DNA from: a virus
Virus record (IMG/VR): IMGVR_UViG_3300045136_000222
Span: 1 to 46,443 of that record
Length of the DNA: 46,443 bases
Reading direction: 5' to 3' (one strand)
In this document: positions 1 to 8,249 of the stretch, piece by piece
How the letters are laid out: the number at the start of each line of letters is the position of its first letter
How positions within the stretch are numbered: the first letter of the stretch is position 1
Made by a program: the position numbers and the translations under genes
The notes under the pieces: generated by a model
What the model was told of the DNA's origin: nothing
The model's input: the letters and a program-made list of their open reading frames with translations, nothing else
Database searches by the model: none

Positions 1-123
1 ACTGACAATGGTAGCGCTATGCCGCAAGGTGATTCACACACACACCAAATCTATAATGATTTAGGGATTTATCAACTTAACCCTCAACACATTGTTCTAC
101 AACCTTACATGAGGATATTATGA
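1..123 (+). CDS. Tail collar/fibre protein, C-terminal end only (partial)
   Basis: The reading frame is open from the first base and ends with TGA at 121-123, giving the last 40 residues of a protein cut by the window edge. It carries an H-x-H motif (DSHTHQ) and ends in LQPYMRIL. The next two proteins share both traits: H-x-H motifs, and a C-terminus of the form Y or F, M, then R-I or K-I. The HxH motif is known from tail-collar and short-tail-fibre domains, where it binds a metal ion along the trimer axis. The stop overlaps the next start codon (120), so the genes are probably translationally coupled. Identity as the first of three fibre paralogues is inferred from this C-terminal similarity only. 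Confidence 0.65.
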   Translation, partial: TDNGSAMPQGDSHTHQIYNDLGIYQLNPQHIVLQPYMRIL

Positions 124-629
124 ACGGCATTAATGACATTTATACAAAATTTGGCAAAATTTTAAGTGCTGATTTATTTACACAAATAAAATCAATGCAA
201 GAGTACATAAACGCTTGTGTACCTATTGGAGCAATTTTTCCGATTATGGTAAACATAAGCGGCGTAGACGCACCAGACCCTAACATTTGGCAAGAGTGTG
301 ATGGTTCAGAAATAACTAATGAAAACTCACCACTACGCAGTACACCTTCACAACCACGATTTGTACCAGATTTAAGAGATAAGTACATAAGATTGACTAC
401 TCAACTTGGACAAGTAGGCACTAGTGGTGGAGTCAATCAAATCAATTTAAAGCATAAACACGATGTCGCTACTTGGTGGAGTGCCGAAGGCGCAGACCCT
501 TCGCAAGGCAGTGATCCTAAACCTAACACAATGTTTGGACACTCACACGGAATGAGTTATGACCTTGTTAATGATATAAATATAGAGCCAAACTATTATG
601 TGGTAAAATTTTTTATGAGGATTCAGTAA
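120..629 (+). CDS. Tail collar domain fibre-like protein (paralogue 2)
   Basis: The 169-residue protein has a tail-collar layout. Around residues 35-90 there is PIGAIFPIMVN, then NIWQECDGSEI and PDLRDKYIR, resembling the PVGTI...GW..CDG...PDLR pattern of phage collar domains. Two HxH pairs follow (KHKH and GHSH), and the end is VVKFFMRIQ. The next gene has the same blocks in the same order, so the two are paralogues. It probably forms a trimeric tail fibre or fibre tip for receptor contact. ATG overlaps the upstream stop and TAA/ATG overlap downstream, so the three genes form one tightly coupled operon. The precise position in the virion is unknown. Confidence 0.7.
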   Translation: MNGINDIYTKFGKILSADLFTQIKSMQEYINACVPIGAIFPIMVNISGVDAPDPNIWQECDGSEITNENSPLRSTPSQPRFVPDLRDKYIRLTTQLGQVGTSGGVNQINLKHKHDVATWWSAEGADPSQGSDPKPNTMFGHSHGMSYDLVNDINIEPNYYVVKFFMRIQ

Positions 630-1159
630 TGCCAATAATAGTGCCAAGCAAATTTCAAAAAATAGATTCAAGAGAGTATGAGCTTTTAGAAAGTATTGAT
701 GAACAACTTTTAAAAAAAATAGTTCTTAATATAAATTTTTTATCAAATCTTTTACCGATTGGAACAATAATTTTTGTCAATGTAAATCAATTTGGTTTTC
801 AGCCGCTAGATGCTTCAGTTTGGCAACTTTGCAATGGTTCAGAAATCACCCACCCCTTATCACCATTACGAAGCATTGGTTTTAATCACAATTACACACC
901 TAATATAAATGAACGCTATGTAAAATGTGCCAATAGTGTAAGTGATGCAAACACAATGGCAGGTACTTTTGTTTGGAATTTAGCGCATTCACACGGAGGA
1001 CAAACAGGTTTAAGGGATCACTTAAACTATGGTTACGATGAAGACGGGGACAAAAGATTTAGTGGTTCACATTTTCACTATCTTGGCAGTGCTTTAAGTA
1101 ACCAAACCATTGACTATCCTAAATATGTAAAACTTGCACCATACATGAAAATAAGATAA
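629..1159 (+). CDS. Tail collar domain fibre-like protein (paralogue 3)
   Basis: The 176-residue protein repeats the plan of its upstream neighbour: PIGTIIFVNVN, then SVWQLCNGSEI, SPLRS, PNINERYVK, the HxH pairs AHSH and SHFH, and an APYMKIR ending. The N-terminal 35 residues differ and are rich in charged residues, as expected of a segment attaching to a different partner. Its start overlaps the previous stop by one base. It sits directly before the endolysin, a usual place for the last tail gene. The role is inferred as receptor-binding fibre or collar, with family-level support only. Confidence 0.7.
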   Translation: MPIIVPSKFQKIDSREYELLESIDEQLLKKIVLNINFLSNLLPIGTIIFVNVNQFGFQPLDASVWQLCNGSEITHPLSPLRSIGFNHNYTPNINERYVKCANSVSDANTMAGTFVWNLAHSHGGQTGLRDHLNYGYDEDGDKRFSGSHFHYLGSALSNQTIDYPKYVKLAPYMKIR

Positions 1160-1166
1160 GGTTTTT

Positions 1167-1886
1167 ATGAAAAATTTTTTAGAAAAGGTTTTGAAATTCA
1201 TCATGGAGCTTGCAACGAGTTTGAAAAAAAACTTTACTAAAAACATAGTAGTTATAGATTTTAAAAAACAAAAAAGCGAATTAAAAAAATATAATGCGTA
1301 TGATGTTTTATGTGAGTATCTAATCAATATAGCTTCTAGTTATGTGGGAGTAACAGAAGAAGGTGGTGATAACAAAGGCGCACAGGTTGAGCTTTTTCAA
1401 AAAGCTGTAGATGGAGTGGCTAATGGTGAAAGCTGGTGCTTATGTTTTATTCAGTATTGTGTTAAGAAAGCTCAAGAAAAATTTTATCAAGATTTTGGGA
1501 TTGATGTAAAAACCATACTTTACCCCACTGAGCATGTACTTACTCTATGGAACAAAACAGATTATAAGTACAGACTTAAAGAAATGCCACACTCGGCTTG
1601 CATAATCTTATGGCAACATTATGTACAAGGTAAGCCAACTAACATGGGACATGCTGGAATAATTGAGTCATTAGTAAACAATTCTTTAGTAAAGACGATT
1701 GAAGGTAACACTAGTGCTAGCAGCAACCTAAATCAAATAGAAAGAAATGGTGATGGAGTTTATTACAAAATAAGGCACATTGATAGTAACTCTAGATTAC
1801 TCACTAGTACAAAATCAATGAAGCTTTTAGGATTTTTAATGGCATGGGATAGAGAAGCTTTAAAAGATATTTTTGTTTATAAATGA
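1167..1886 (+). CDS. Endolysin, NlpC/P60-CHAP-like cysteine peptidase
   Basis: The 239-residue protein has a CHAP-like core. The nucleophile motif GESWCLCFIQYC has its cysteine at about residue 91, and the likely catalytic histidine is in MGHAGIIES at about 162. It is followed by TIEGNTS and a GDGVYYKIR strand, as in phage CHAP peptidases that cut peptide links in peptidoglycan. The first 40 residues are lysine-rich and amphipathic and do not form a typical signal peptide, so export probably depends on the holin. It lies after the fibre genes and before the holin and spanin-like genes. The start ATG follows AAGG at short distance. Muramidase activity is not supported; no glycosidase motif is seen. 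Confidence 0.8.
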   Translation: MKNFLEKVLKFIMELATSLKKNFTKNIVVIDFKKQKSELKKYNAYDVLCEYLINIASSYVGVTEEGGDNKGAQVELFQKAVDGVANGESWCLCFIQYCVKKAQEKFYQDFGIDVKTILYPTEHVLTLWNKTDYKYRLKEMPHSACIILWQHYVQGKPTNMGHAGIIESLVNNSLVKTIEGNTSASSNLNQIERNGDGVYYKIRHIDSNSRLLTSTKSMKLLGFLMAWDREALKDIFVYK

Positions 1887-1932
1887 TTTTTGAGTTTGCA
1901 TTTTGAAAAAAATAACTGCAAAATTTTTTTAG

Positions 1933-2523
1933 ATGCAACAATTAAGTTTAGATTTTTCAAATACAAAATTGTTCAATGAATATAAAAAATATGAAAATTT
2001 AATTCATAAACTTGCCAAGAAAAAAATCTTTAATAGTGATTGCTCAAATGTATGCATGGACTATGAAGATGTTATTCAATATGGTCGCAGTCTAGTTATT
2101 GAAGCAATAAGGGATTACAATAAAAGGCGTGGCGCAAGTCTTATTACTTTCATATACATTAAGCTAGACACAAAGTTTGCTAATCTTGCTCAAATGATAA
2201 AAAAGCGCACGGAGCTTGCGCGTGAAATCAATTTTAGTAATTTAGCAATTGAACAAGAAAATGACAGAAGTGAAACTAACTTAATTGAAAATTTATGTAA
2301 AGAAACAACTGACTTTTCTAGTATTGATTTTGTTTTAGATTTAGAAAATTTTTTAAAAACATTAAAGCCGATTGAAAAAAAAGTTTTTAAATTAAAATTC
2401 ATTGAACGATATACTACTAAAGAAATAACAAAAAAATTAAAAAACTTAAGTGAAAATCAAATTGAAGTGATGACTAACATTTTAAGTAGCCGTTTTAAAA
2501 AGTGGTATAATGAACAAGTATGA
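1933..2523 (+). CDS. Sigma-70-family-like factor (first of two)
   Basis: The 196-residue protein resembles a minimal sigma factor. Residues 45-75 carry a region-2-like helix pair (YEDVIQYGRSLVIEAIRDYN followed by a GASLITFIYIKL segment). Residues 140-190 look like region 4, with KPIEKKVFKLKFIE, YTTKEITKKL and a helix-turn-helix-like NQIEVMTN. It lies in the lysis region, with SD-less start ATG preceded by CAAAAT eight bases upstream and TTTGCA 18 bases before that, a possible leaderless promoter. It may redirect host RNA polymerase to phage genes. A second, longer sigma-like protein is at 11084-11761. An alternative is a non-sigma HTH protein; the match is by pattern only. Confidence 0.55.
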   Translation: MQQLSLDFSNTKLFNEYKKYENLIHKLAKKKIFNSDCSNVCMDYEDVIQYGRSLVIEAIRDYNKRRGASLITFIYIKLDTKFANLAQMIKKRTELAREINFSNLAIEQENDRSETNLIENLCKETTDFSSIDFVLDLENFLKTLKPIEKKVFKLKFIERYTTKEITKKLKNLSENQIEVMTNILSSRFKKWYNEQV

Positions 2524-3056
2524 ACGAGGAGCTATTAAAAAAATTCAAAATTGATGTTAAAGAAAATTTTGTTTTAGATAGTTCAAAAAAATATCTTGGC
2601 TTTAAAGTAGTACTTAACATTGAAAATTCAATCATAAGTGCATTTAAAAATTTAGCTTTCACTCATAATACAAAGCGTGGTTTTGAGGTAGTAATTAAAG
2701 ATTTTAGTGAATATGAAAATGGAGTAAGTTTTTTTGTTTACTTTGATATAAGTAAATTTGAAAAATTTTTTAATTTAATTTTTAGTAATAAAATCAGAAT
2801 TGCTACTACTTTTTTTGACTTTTGTAACATTTTGGCAAGTGGTTCAAGCGTTGAAAGCATTTATTCAATCAATGAAAACATTTTAGTAAAAGAAAATGCG
2901 GAAGCTGGTGATTTAACGATAGTAGTACCTAGTAAGGTTGCCGACGATTTGATAGATATTTTAGCTATAGTAAATGACGCCATACTTGATGGACTCATGG
3001 AAGACTCGGTTATCGTTGGTACATTTATTTTTGAGGGAGGATCAAAAAATGAGTGA
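2520..3056 (+). CDS. Protein of unknown function
   Basis: This 178-residue protein is not recognised. It is acidic and rich in Phe, Ile and Asn, with alternating hydrophobic residues that suggest a mixed alpha/beta soluble fold. No signal peptide, membrane segment or catalytic motif is visible. The start overlaps the stop of the sigma-like gene (ATGA type), so the two are probably translationally coupled. It ends seven bases inside the holin gene, and the holin SD (GAGGGAGG) lies within its 3' end. A GTATAAT box at 2505-2511, eight bases before the ATG, fits the leaderless promoter pattern seen elsewhere but also encodes part of the upstream protein. Confidence 0.6.
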   Translation: MNEELLKKFKIDVKENFVLDSSKKYLGFKVVLNIENSIISAFKNLAFTHNTKRGFEVVIKDFSEYENGVSFFVYFDISKFEKFFNLIFSNKIRIATTFFDFCNILASGSSVESIYSINENILVKENAEAGDLTIVVPSKVADDLIDILAIVNDAILDGLMEDSVIVGTFIFEGGSKNE

Positions 3057-3363
3057 AATAAGCAATCAAGACTTTATAAATTTACTTTTAAAAAGTATAG
3101 GTGATATAAAAGGCGCAACAGGACTAGGGATTGTAGTAATTATTGTGCAACTTTTGATGGCGTTTTTTAAAACTCAACTCAGCAACTTTGCTGGTAAGTA
3201 CAAGCTTTTAATTGTAACATTTTTGACTTTGGTGCTCGGGGTCCTAACATTAAAAACAAGCGGGCTTACTTGGTCAGCGGCTTTATTACATAGTAGCACA
3301 ATTGCGGCATTTCAAGTTTTTTTCAATCAACTTTATAAACAATTTTTTGTCAAAAATGATTAA
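3049..3363 (+). CDS. Putative holin
   Basis: The start at 3049 is chosen because GAGGGAGG lies eight bases upstream; a longer in-frame start at 2974 would lie inside the previous gene without an SD. The 104-residue product has three hydrophobic stretches: GIVVIIVQLLMAFF (about 34-47), LLIVTFLTLVLGVLTL (about 59-74) and ALLHSSTIAAFQVFF (about 79-93). A short basic C-terminus (YKQFFVKND) follows. Small size, three membrane segments and its place between endolysin and spanin-like genes fit a holin that permeabilises the inner membrane at lysis. No sequence family is recognised with certainty. Confidence 0.6.
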   Translation: MSEISNQDFINLLLKSIGDIKGATGLGIVVIIVQLLMAFFKTQLSNFAGKYKLLIVTFLTLVLGVLTLKTSGLTWSAALLHSSTIAAFQVFFNQLYKQFFVKND

Positions 3364-4309
3364 GTTTTCAATCCTAAACTTAAAACTACTCATGGGCGCA
3401 ATCGTTTTTAGTGGTTGCGCTCATTTTGATTTTGTAAACGATATTTGTAATGATAACTCTAGATGTAAAAGCTCAATTTCTAGCAATTATTCAAGTTTAG
3501 TTTTTGAAGCTTGCGGCGGATTACATAATGGCATAGCTATTTGTGAAATTCATGACGGACAAAAATTTAAGGATTTAAAAATTAAAATTCAAACTCTAGG
3601 TGAAAATTCAGAAATCTATTTTTTATCTAAAAATTGTGGTATCAATGAAAATTTTGTTTCAAAAAATTATGAAAAGTTTTCTTATGAAACTGAAGCTCTT
3701 ATTCAAGATGGTTGTGTTTTAAGTATCCTTTTAAAACCAATCTATAATCAAGCATTAAAAAAAGGTATAGTAACTAGTTCACTGCTCGGGCGCATTTATC
3801 TTTATAAGAAAAAACACAATGCAGAATTATTTTTGACTAAACTCGGATTTGAAAATAAAAAAATAAGATTAAAACTTGAGCAAAATGGTAGCTATAAATT
3901 TTATTTAAGCGGTTGTGATTTTGATTACTCACAAACTTTAGAAATTGAAAACAATGCTCTTGAAATTAGTACTGACGATTTTTTTAAAGATAAACAAGTC
4001 GGTGATTGCATTCTGCATGGCGTTTTAATTCATAAGCAATCAAACTACTTTAAAAGATTTGTGTGGTATGTTCAAAAATATGATAACAATTTTATAAAAC
4101 TTTCAAAGCCAAGTTTTAATTTTAGAAAAAATGAAATTGAAATTTATGCCGACAAAAATGTAAGTGTAATTTTGTATAATGATAAAGTTTTTTTTGGCAA
4201 TTTTTTAAAATTCAATAAAAGTGAAGATGCAGTAATTTCAATGTTTACTTCAAGCGGTAGAAGTTTGATTTTAATTTATAAGCAAGGTGAATTTTTATGG
4301 AAGGATTAA
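3356..4309 (+). CDS. Phage lipoprotein, lysis cassette
   Basis: The start at 3356 gives a classic lipoprotein signal peptide: MIKF, a hydrophobic run, and the lipobox FSGC with the acylated cysteine near residue 22. A start further upstream would bury this signal. The mature part (about 295 residues) has several cysteines and beta-rich repeats resembling Ig-like strands, but no known domain is recognised. It overlaps the holin end by eight bases and the next gene by thirteen. Beside a holin and a membrane coiled-coil protein it could be the outer-membrane partner of a spanin pair, although o-spanins are normally much smaller. Superinfection exclusion is another possibility. Confidence 0.6.
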   Translation: MIKFSILNLKLLMGAIVFSGCAHFDFVNDICNDNSRCKSSISSNYSSLVFEACGGLHNGIAICEIHDGQKFKDLKIKIQTLGENSEIYFLSKNCGINENFVSKNYEKFSYETEALIQDGCVLSILLKPIYNQALKKGIVTSSLLGRIYLYKKKHNAELFLTKLGFENKKIRLKLEQNGSYKFYLSGCDFDYSQTLEIENNALEISTDDFFKDKQVGDCILHGVLIHKQSNYFKRFVWYVQKYDNNFIKLSKPSFNFRKNEIEIYADKNVSVILYNDKVFFGNFLKFNKSEDAVISMFTSSGRSLILIYKQGEFLWKD

Positions 4310-4566
4310 GTATTGAAAAGTTATTTGAGTTAGTCAGTGGCGGTCAAACTACTTTAGTTTTAAAACTAGTTTTAATCTTGATTGCTTTTTGTGCCTATTT
4401 TTATTTCAAGTATATTCTATCAAAAAAAATAGAACAAGAAACTAAAACTAAAATTGATTCTAGTTTTTTAAATGATATAGAAAAAGAAAAAAAAGAAAAT
4501 GCCGAGCTTGAAAGTAAAACTCAAAACTCGGCACAGAAAATTGACGATTTAATAAATAAACATTAG
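4297..4566 (+). CDS. Membrane-anchored coiled-coil protein, inner-membrane spanin-like
   Basis: The 89-residue protein has one membrane segment (LVLKLVLILIAFCAYFYF, about 22-39) followed by a charged heptad-rich helix (IEQETKTK... EKEKKENAELESK). This N-in, coiled-coil-out plan is that of i-spanins such as Rz, which join the inner membrane to an outer-membrane lipoprotein and fuse the two at the end of lysis. It overlaps the lipoprotein gene, in keeping with a paired system. Its stop lies four bases past the end of the convergent minus-strand gene. Function is inferred from topology and position only. Confidence 0.5.
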   Translation: MEGLSIEKLFELVSGGQTTLVLKLVLILIAFCAYFYFKYILSKKIEQETKTKIDSSFLNDIEKEKKENAELESKTQNSAQKIDDLINKH

Positions 4567-5750
4567 CATACATAATGGTCTGGGTCATCACTTTGACCTA
4601 GTTTTCTAGCGTAAGGAGCATTTAACCATTTATCCTTATTTTCTTTGAATTTCTTTTCTTTTTCTTCTATGTTTTCAAAAATAACAGCTATATGAAGGTC
4701 GTTACAAGATAAATCGGCATGAAACAATTGTATCCTATAACCTAAAGCATTTGTCTTAAATAAGTATGTCTTACCTTCTGACTTTAATAGCTCTACTTCC
4801 TCTGGCTGTAACATTAAAGTATTTGCAAGTTTATTAGCGTCAAAATAACGACCACGACATTCATTAGTCGGTAGGGCTATATGTAACGCCCAACTATCTA
4901 TTGCCACAGGGTAAACGCCTAGTTTATCGGCTCTTTTTTGTATGTCTTCGCTAAAACGCGAGCTTCCGTATACAAACAATGCATTTTTATAAATGATTGG
5001 GTTCAGTTTTTTCAAATCTTTTATCAATGATTTGTTTATTAGTTTTAAAGGACAATTCTTTCTATTTAACTTGTCTGCATTAAAATTCTTTTTAATTCTT
5101 TCAAAGTGAAGATCTGCATCGGCTCTTAACTTGTCTAAATCAATTTTGTATTTGCGTATGTCCCTACCTAAACTAGTTCTATAATCTATTTTTGTGGTAA
5201 AAATTATCTTAGCAAAACTCCATTTTTTGTAGAATTTTTTAAGGTCTAGCTGTTTAAGATTAAAAGCTTTTATGTATTTCTTTTTAAGTTTCTTTTTTTC
5301 CTTTAAAAAAGTAAGTATTTGTTCAATTGATTTATCGGACACATCAGTTAGTTTTCCTTTTAGTTTTTTATCTAAAATTTTGTAAAGGTCTCTGTATGAA
5401 AACACTCGCCACTGCCAACCTGTACAACTTTTTTTGATAAGTTCACTATTTGTTTTAAAAGTATTTATCGGCTTAAAGTAATAGATATTTTTTGGTGTCT
5501 CATTATCAACTTTTGCTACAAAATAATTTTCATTTTTTGGCAACTTCACATCAACTATATCTTCCTTTATAATTTGATTATTTTTTAGAATTTTTAATTC
5601 TATAAACCCTTCTGGTAAAATCTGTGGCTTTATTGACTTTTTATATCTTGAAGCAAATCTTTTAGCTTCTTTTAAATTGTTTGTTTCAAATATAGTTTTT
5701 TGATTATTGCCGATTTTTTCAATTACTTGATATTTTTTAGTGTTTTCCAT
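4563..5750 (-). CDS. Orphan protein sharing its N-terminal domain with the upstream neighbour
   Basis: This 395-residue lysine-rich protein is not recognised. The first 45 residues (KKYQVIEKIG, then TIFETNNLKEAKRFASRYKK) resemble the start of the 5782-6375 product (NKIYRVVSYV, then EYETTDKQEALDKAKTI), so they probably share a small N-terminal domain. The centre is a long basic helical region (about 140-240). The C-terminal third is mixed and ends QSDDPDHYVC. Upstream is a strong SD (AAAGGAGGCAA) in a leader nearly identical to that of the neighbour. It closes the minus-strand methyltransferase block, which suggests an early accessory role, possibly in host takeover or DNA protection. No motif proves it. 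Confidence 0.6.
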   Translation of the reverse strand: MENTKKYQVIEKIGNNQKTIFETNNLKEAKRFASRYKKSIKPQILPEGFIELKILKNNQIIKEDIVDVKLPKNENYFVAKVDNETPKNIYYFKPINTFKTNSELIKKSCTGWQWRVFSYRDLYKILDKKLKGKLTDVSDKSIEQILTFLKEKKKLKKKYIKAFNLKQLDLKKFYKKWSFAKIIFTTKIDYRTSLGRDIRKYKIDLDKLRADADLHFERIKKNFNADKLNRKNCPLKLINKSLIKDLKKLNPIIYKNALFVYGSSRFSEDIQKRADKLGVYPVAIDSWALHIALPTNECRGRYFDANKLANTLMLQPEEVELLKSEGKTYLFKTNALGYRIQLFHADLSCNDLHIAVIFENIEEKEKKFKENKDKWLNAPYARKLGQSDDPDHYVC

Positions 5751-5781
5751 AGTCTTGCCTCCTTTCTTTTGTTTTTATTGT

Positions 5782-6375
5782 TTATAAAAAATTGATTTCA
5801 AATTCATCATCGTATTCAATCATTTCTGAGCCTTGAATAAAACCATGCTCGTTCAAAAATTCTTGCACAACAAAAAAGCCTGTGTGCACTTTATCGAGTG
5901 GGTAAGGTGCTTCTTTCCATTTGTTTTCTTTTTTTAATCTATAGTATTCAAGTAAATCGTTTAAACTTAAAATTATATTAAATGGTCTAAATGAAAGGTC
6001 GGGATCACCTTTTAATTCAGAATAATACTTATAGTTAGTATTTTTTATAAACTCCAATTCATGTATATCAATCGCGTAGTTAGGGTGTATGTGCCAGCTT
6101 ATAGTCGCAATCACCACATCGTCTTCTTTGGGCAATGGGGTTTCGTTATAGAAAGTTTCAATAATTTCTATTTCTTCAATATCAACTTCAAAATCAAATC
6201 TTACTTCTTGCACTTCAACAACTAATTGTTCACCTACAACTTCATAAGGTTCTGTAACTATAGTTTTTGCTTTATCTAAAGCTTCTTGTTTATCGGTAGT
6301 TTCATATTCAATTTTAAAACTACCTTCAATGTCAATCACATAACTTACTACTCTATAAATTTTATTTGTTTCCAT
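5782..6375 (-). CDS. Orphan acidic protein, paralogous N-terminus
   Basis: The 197-residue protein is strongly acidic (many Glu and Asp, ending EYDDEFEINFL). No catalytic motif is recognised. Its N-terminal 45 residues match the start of the next gene, while the remainder is unrelated. High acidity and small size are typical of DNA-mimic inhibitors, but also of many early phage proteins, so that remains a guess. It starts with ATGGAA after an AAAGGAGG ribosome site. It is the first gene after a promoter-like sequence (6436-6469) and so probably an early, highly expressed gene. Confidence 0.6.
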   Translation of the reverse strand: METNKIYRVVSYVIDIEGSFKIEYETTDKQEALDKAKTIVTEPYEVVGEQLVVEVQEVRFDFEVDIEEIEIIETFYNETPLPKEDDVVIATISWHIHPNYAIDIHELEFIKNTNYKYYSELKGDPDLSFRPFNIILSLNDLLEYYRLKKENKWKEAPYPLDKVHTGFFVVQEFLNEHGFIQGSEMIEYDDEFEINFL

Positions 6376-6435
6376 AGTATTGCCTCCTTTCTTTTTTTTC
6401 TTTTTTTTAACTCACCGCTTTATCACTCACTCTTA

Positions 6436-6469
6436 ATTATAGAATATAATAGTATATCTATTTAGTCAA
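6436..6469 (-). promoter_or_regulatory. Sigma-70-type promoter for the orphan gene pair
   Basis: Read on the minus strand there is TTGACT at 6469-6464 and a cluster of -10-like boxes: TATATT at a 15 bp spacing and TATAAT at 6441-6436 at 22 bp. Which box is used is unclear. The A-rich leader ends in a strong SD before the ATG at 6375. The interval 6376-6627 holds no gene and is otherwise plain AT-rich DNA. Confidence 0.45.
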
Positions 6470-6627
6470 CTATAAAAATACTAAATTTATAACCTATTGA
6501 TTTTATTAAAGAATTTGTTTAAAAAAGTGAAAAATTATGATTTAACTAAATAATAAATTCTTTCTTTTATTTTATCTTATAATTAAATTACTTTTATATC
6601 TTTATGATTGTCTATCACTTGAAAAAT

Positions 6628-7350
6628 TTAAAATTTAAATCTTAATTGTTTTAAATTACTTATTCTATGTACTGCGGCTTTATAATAATCATGATTTATT
6701 TCAAAATCTATAAATTTTCTATTTAAATTTAAAGATGCAACACCTGTTGAGCCTACTCCCATAAATGGATCAAAAACTATATCATTTTCATTTGAAGCTA
6801 TTTTAATTATGTGTTCTAAAATCCTAACAGGTTTTTGTGTCGGATGACTTGGATCTTTTAACCTTTCTTCTCCCATACAAATAGGTGATTCAATAAAATT
6901 GTGCATATTTTTTTGATTTATAAAATTCCAAGTATGACCTTTATTCCACATACAAGCTATAAGCTCACAGCTATTGCGAAAACCTGCTTTATAAATTTTT
7001 GGTGGTGGGTTTGTTTTGTGCCAAACCATAAATTGAAATGTATCAAATTCAGTATCAAAAGCTTCATGCCATTTGCCAATTGTGCTGTAACAGCAAAATG
7101 CAAAAATGTTACCTTTTGGCTTTAAAATTCTTTTAAATTCTTGCACAAAATCTTTATGATTAAATTCAATCTTGTCCCATTCTGCTATGTCATTATTTAT
7201 TGTTTTGCCATTTTTAAGTTTTATATTTCCCCTTGATTTTAGAGCTAAATTATAAGGTGGATCTGTAAGTATTAAATCAATAGAAGCATTTGGGATTTGC
7301 TTTATCAATTCATAAGCATTGCCATGATACAATTTATAGTTTTCAATCAT
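6628..7350 (-). CDS. DNA methyltransferase, beta class (N4-cytosine/N6-adenine)
   Basis: The 240-residue protein has the motif order of beta-class amino-methyltransferases: catalytic DPPY at residues 30-33 (LILTDPPYNLAL) near the N-terminus, and the SAM-binding motif I late (VFDPFMGVGSTGVASL, about 194-209). HPTQKPVRILEHII, the usual motif X segment, lies between. It transfers a methyl group from SAM to adenine N6 or cytosine N4 in DNA. The target sequence cannot be told. It is the last of three methyltransferase genes with overlapping ends and no restriction gene nearby, so it most likely protects phage DNA from host restriction. Confidence 0.88.
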   Translation of the reverse strand: MIENYKLYHGNAYELIKQIPNASIDLILTDPPYNLALKSRGNIKLKNGKTINNDIAEWDKIEFNHKDFVQEFKRILKPKGNIFAFCCYSTIGKWHEAFDTEFDTFQFMVWHKTNPPPKIYKAGFRNSCELIACMWNKGHTWNFINQKNMHNFIESPICMGEERLKDPSHPTQKPVRILEHIIKIASNENDIVFDPFMGVGSTGVASLNLNRKFIDFEINHDYYKAAVHRISNLKQLRFKF

Positions 7351-8249
7351 TGTTTTAACTTTATAAAAATTCTTTTAAATAGCTGTTTTCCATTTATTGA
7401 AGCATCATGAATTAAATCAAAAATTTCAAATTGTTCAGGGTTATAATAATCTAAAAAACAAAATGGCACTCCAACAATGCCATTATAATCACTAGGTATT
7501 GCAGTATAACTAGGCACTTCAATTGCTTCATAATTATCATATTTTTTATAAACATTTGGGTTATTTTTTATTTTTTTATTACTTAATAAATTATAAGCCA
7601 TAGTGTTTAAATTTAAAATTTTGTAATTTTTATTATGCTCTAAATTTGTAAACCATCTGGATTCTATTTTTTTTATTTTATCTTTAGTAATAAATTTTTG
7701 AACTATATTGACTCCAAGTTTAATTTTATTTTCTTTAAATTTTTGAAAAACACTTACATAAATTAAAGCAACATAATTGCCAATAATTAAAAATTTTTTA
7801 TCATACTTATAAAGCAAATCAATAAATTCTATAAATAAAGAAAAAGGTGGATTTGTTATTATAACATCAGCTTGCTTTAGTAATTCTATACATTCATGAC
7901 TTCTAAAATCACCATCTCCTTTCAATTCTTTAATTTCTAACTCATTTATATCTTTTATTTTTTCACCATTGTATTCTAAAAATAAACCTTTTTTAATTTC
8001 TTTACTAAACAAATTTGTTTCATTTTTTTGGTAACAAGTCGCTATGAGTTTTTTAAGTTTTAATCTTTCAAAATTATTTATAAAGTACTTTACAAAAGTA
8101 CTTTCTCTAGGATTGTCGCAGTTGCAATAAATTATTTTATTTTCTAATTGCTTTTCATAATGATAAATTTCTTTTTCAATGTCTTCATATAAAGTATAAA
8201 ATTCATCATTTTTTTCTTTTTTTGCTTTATGCAAACTTTTATTTGTCAT
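7347..8249 (-). CDS. EcoRI-type adenine-specific methyltransferase
   Basis: The 300-residue protein begins with KNDEFYTLYEDIEKEI, then IYCNCDNPRESTFVKYF and LKKLIATCYQK, a pattern typical of the EcoRI methylase family. The catalytic motif is NPPF (VIITNPPFSLF, about residue 137). The family methylates adenine N6; EcoRI methylase itself targets GAATTC, but specificity here is unknown. ATG overlaps the stop of the upstream Dam-like gene (ATGA), and its own stop overlaps the next start. No cognate endonuclease is present, so it is an orphan, anti-restriction-type enzyme. Confidence 0.85.
   Translation of the reverse strand: MTNKSLHKAKKEKNDEFYTLYEDIEKEIYHYEKQLENKIIYCNCDNPRESTFVKYFINNFERLKLKKLIATCYQKNETNLFSKEIKKGLFLEYNGEKIKDINELEIKELKGDGDFRSHECIELLKQADVIITNPPFSLFIEFIDLLYKYDKKFLIIGNYVALIYVSVFQKFKENKIKLGVNIVQKFITKDKIKKIESRWFTNLEHNKNYKILNLNTMAYNLLSNKKIKNNPNVYKKYDNYEAIEVPSYTAIPSDYNGIVGVPFCFLDYYNPEQFEIFDLIHDASINGKQLFKRIFIKLKQ

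Noticed and set aside
4174-4180. GTATAAT box inside the lipoprotein gene as a promoter
   Set aside because: No start codon follows at 6-8 bases and it lies within a coding frame. In AT-rich DNA such matches occur by chance. The copy at 11767-11773 was set aside for the same reason.
6901-7125. Plus-strand open frame across the beta-class methyltransferase
   Set aside because: It lies fully within a gene with intact catalytic motifs on the other strand and has no ribosome site.
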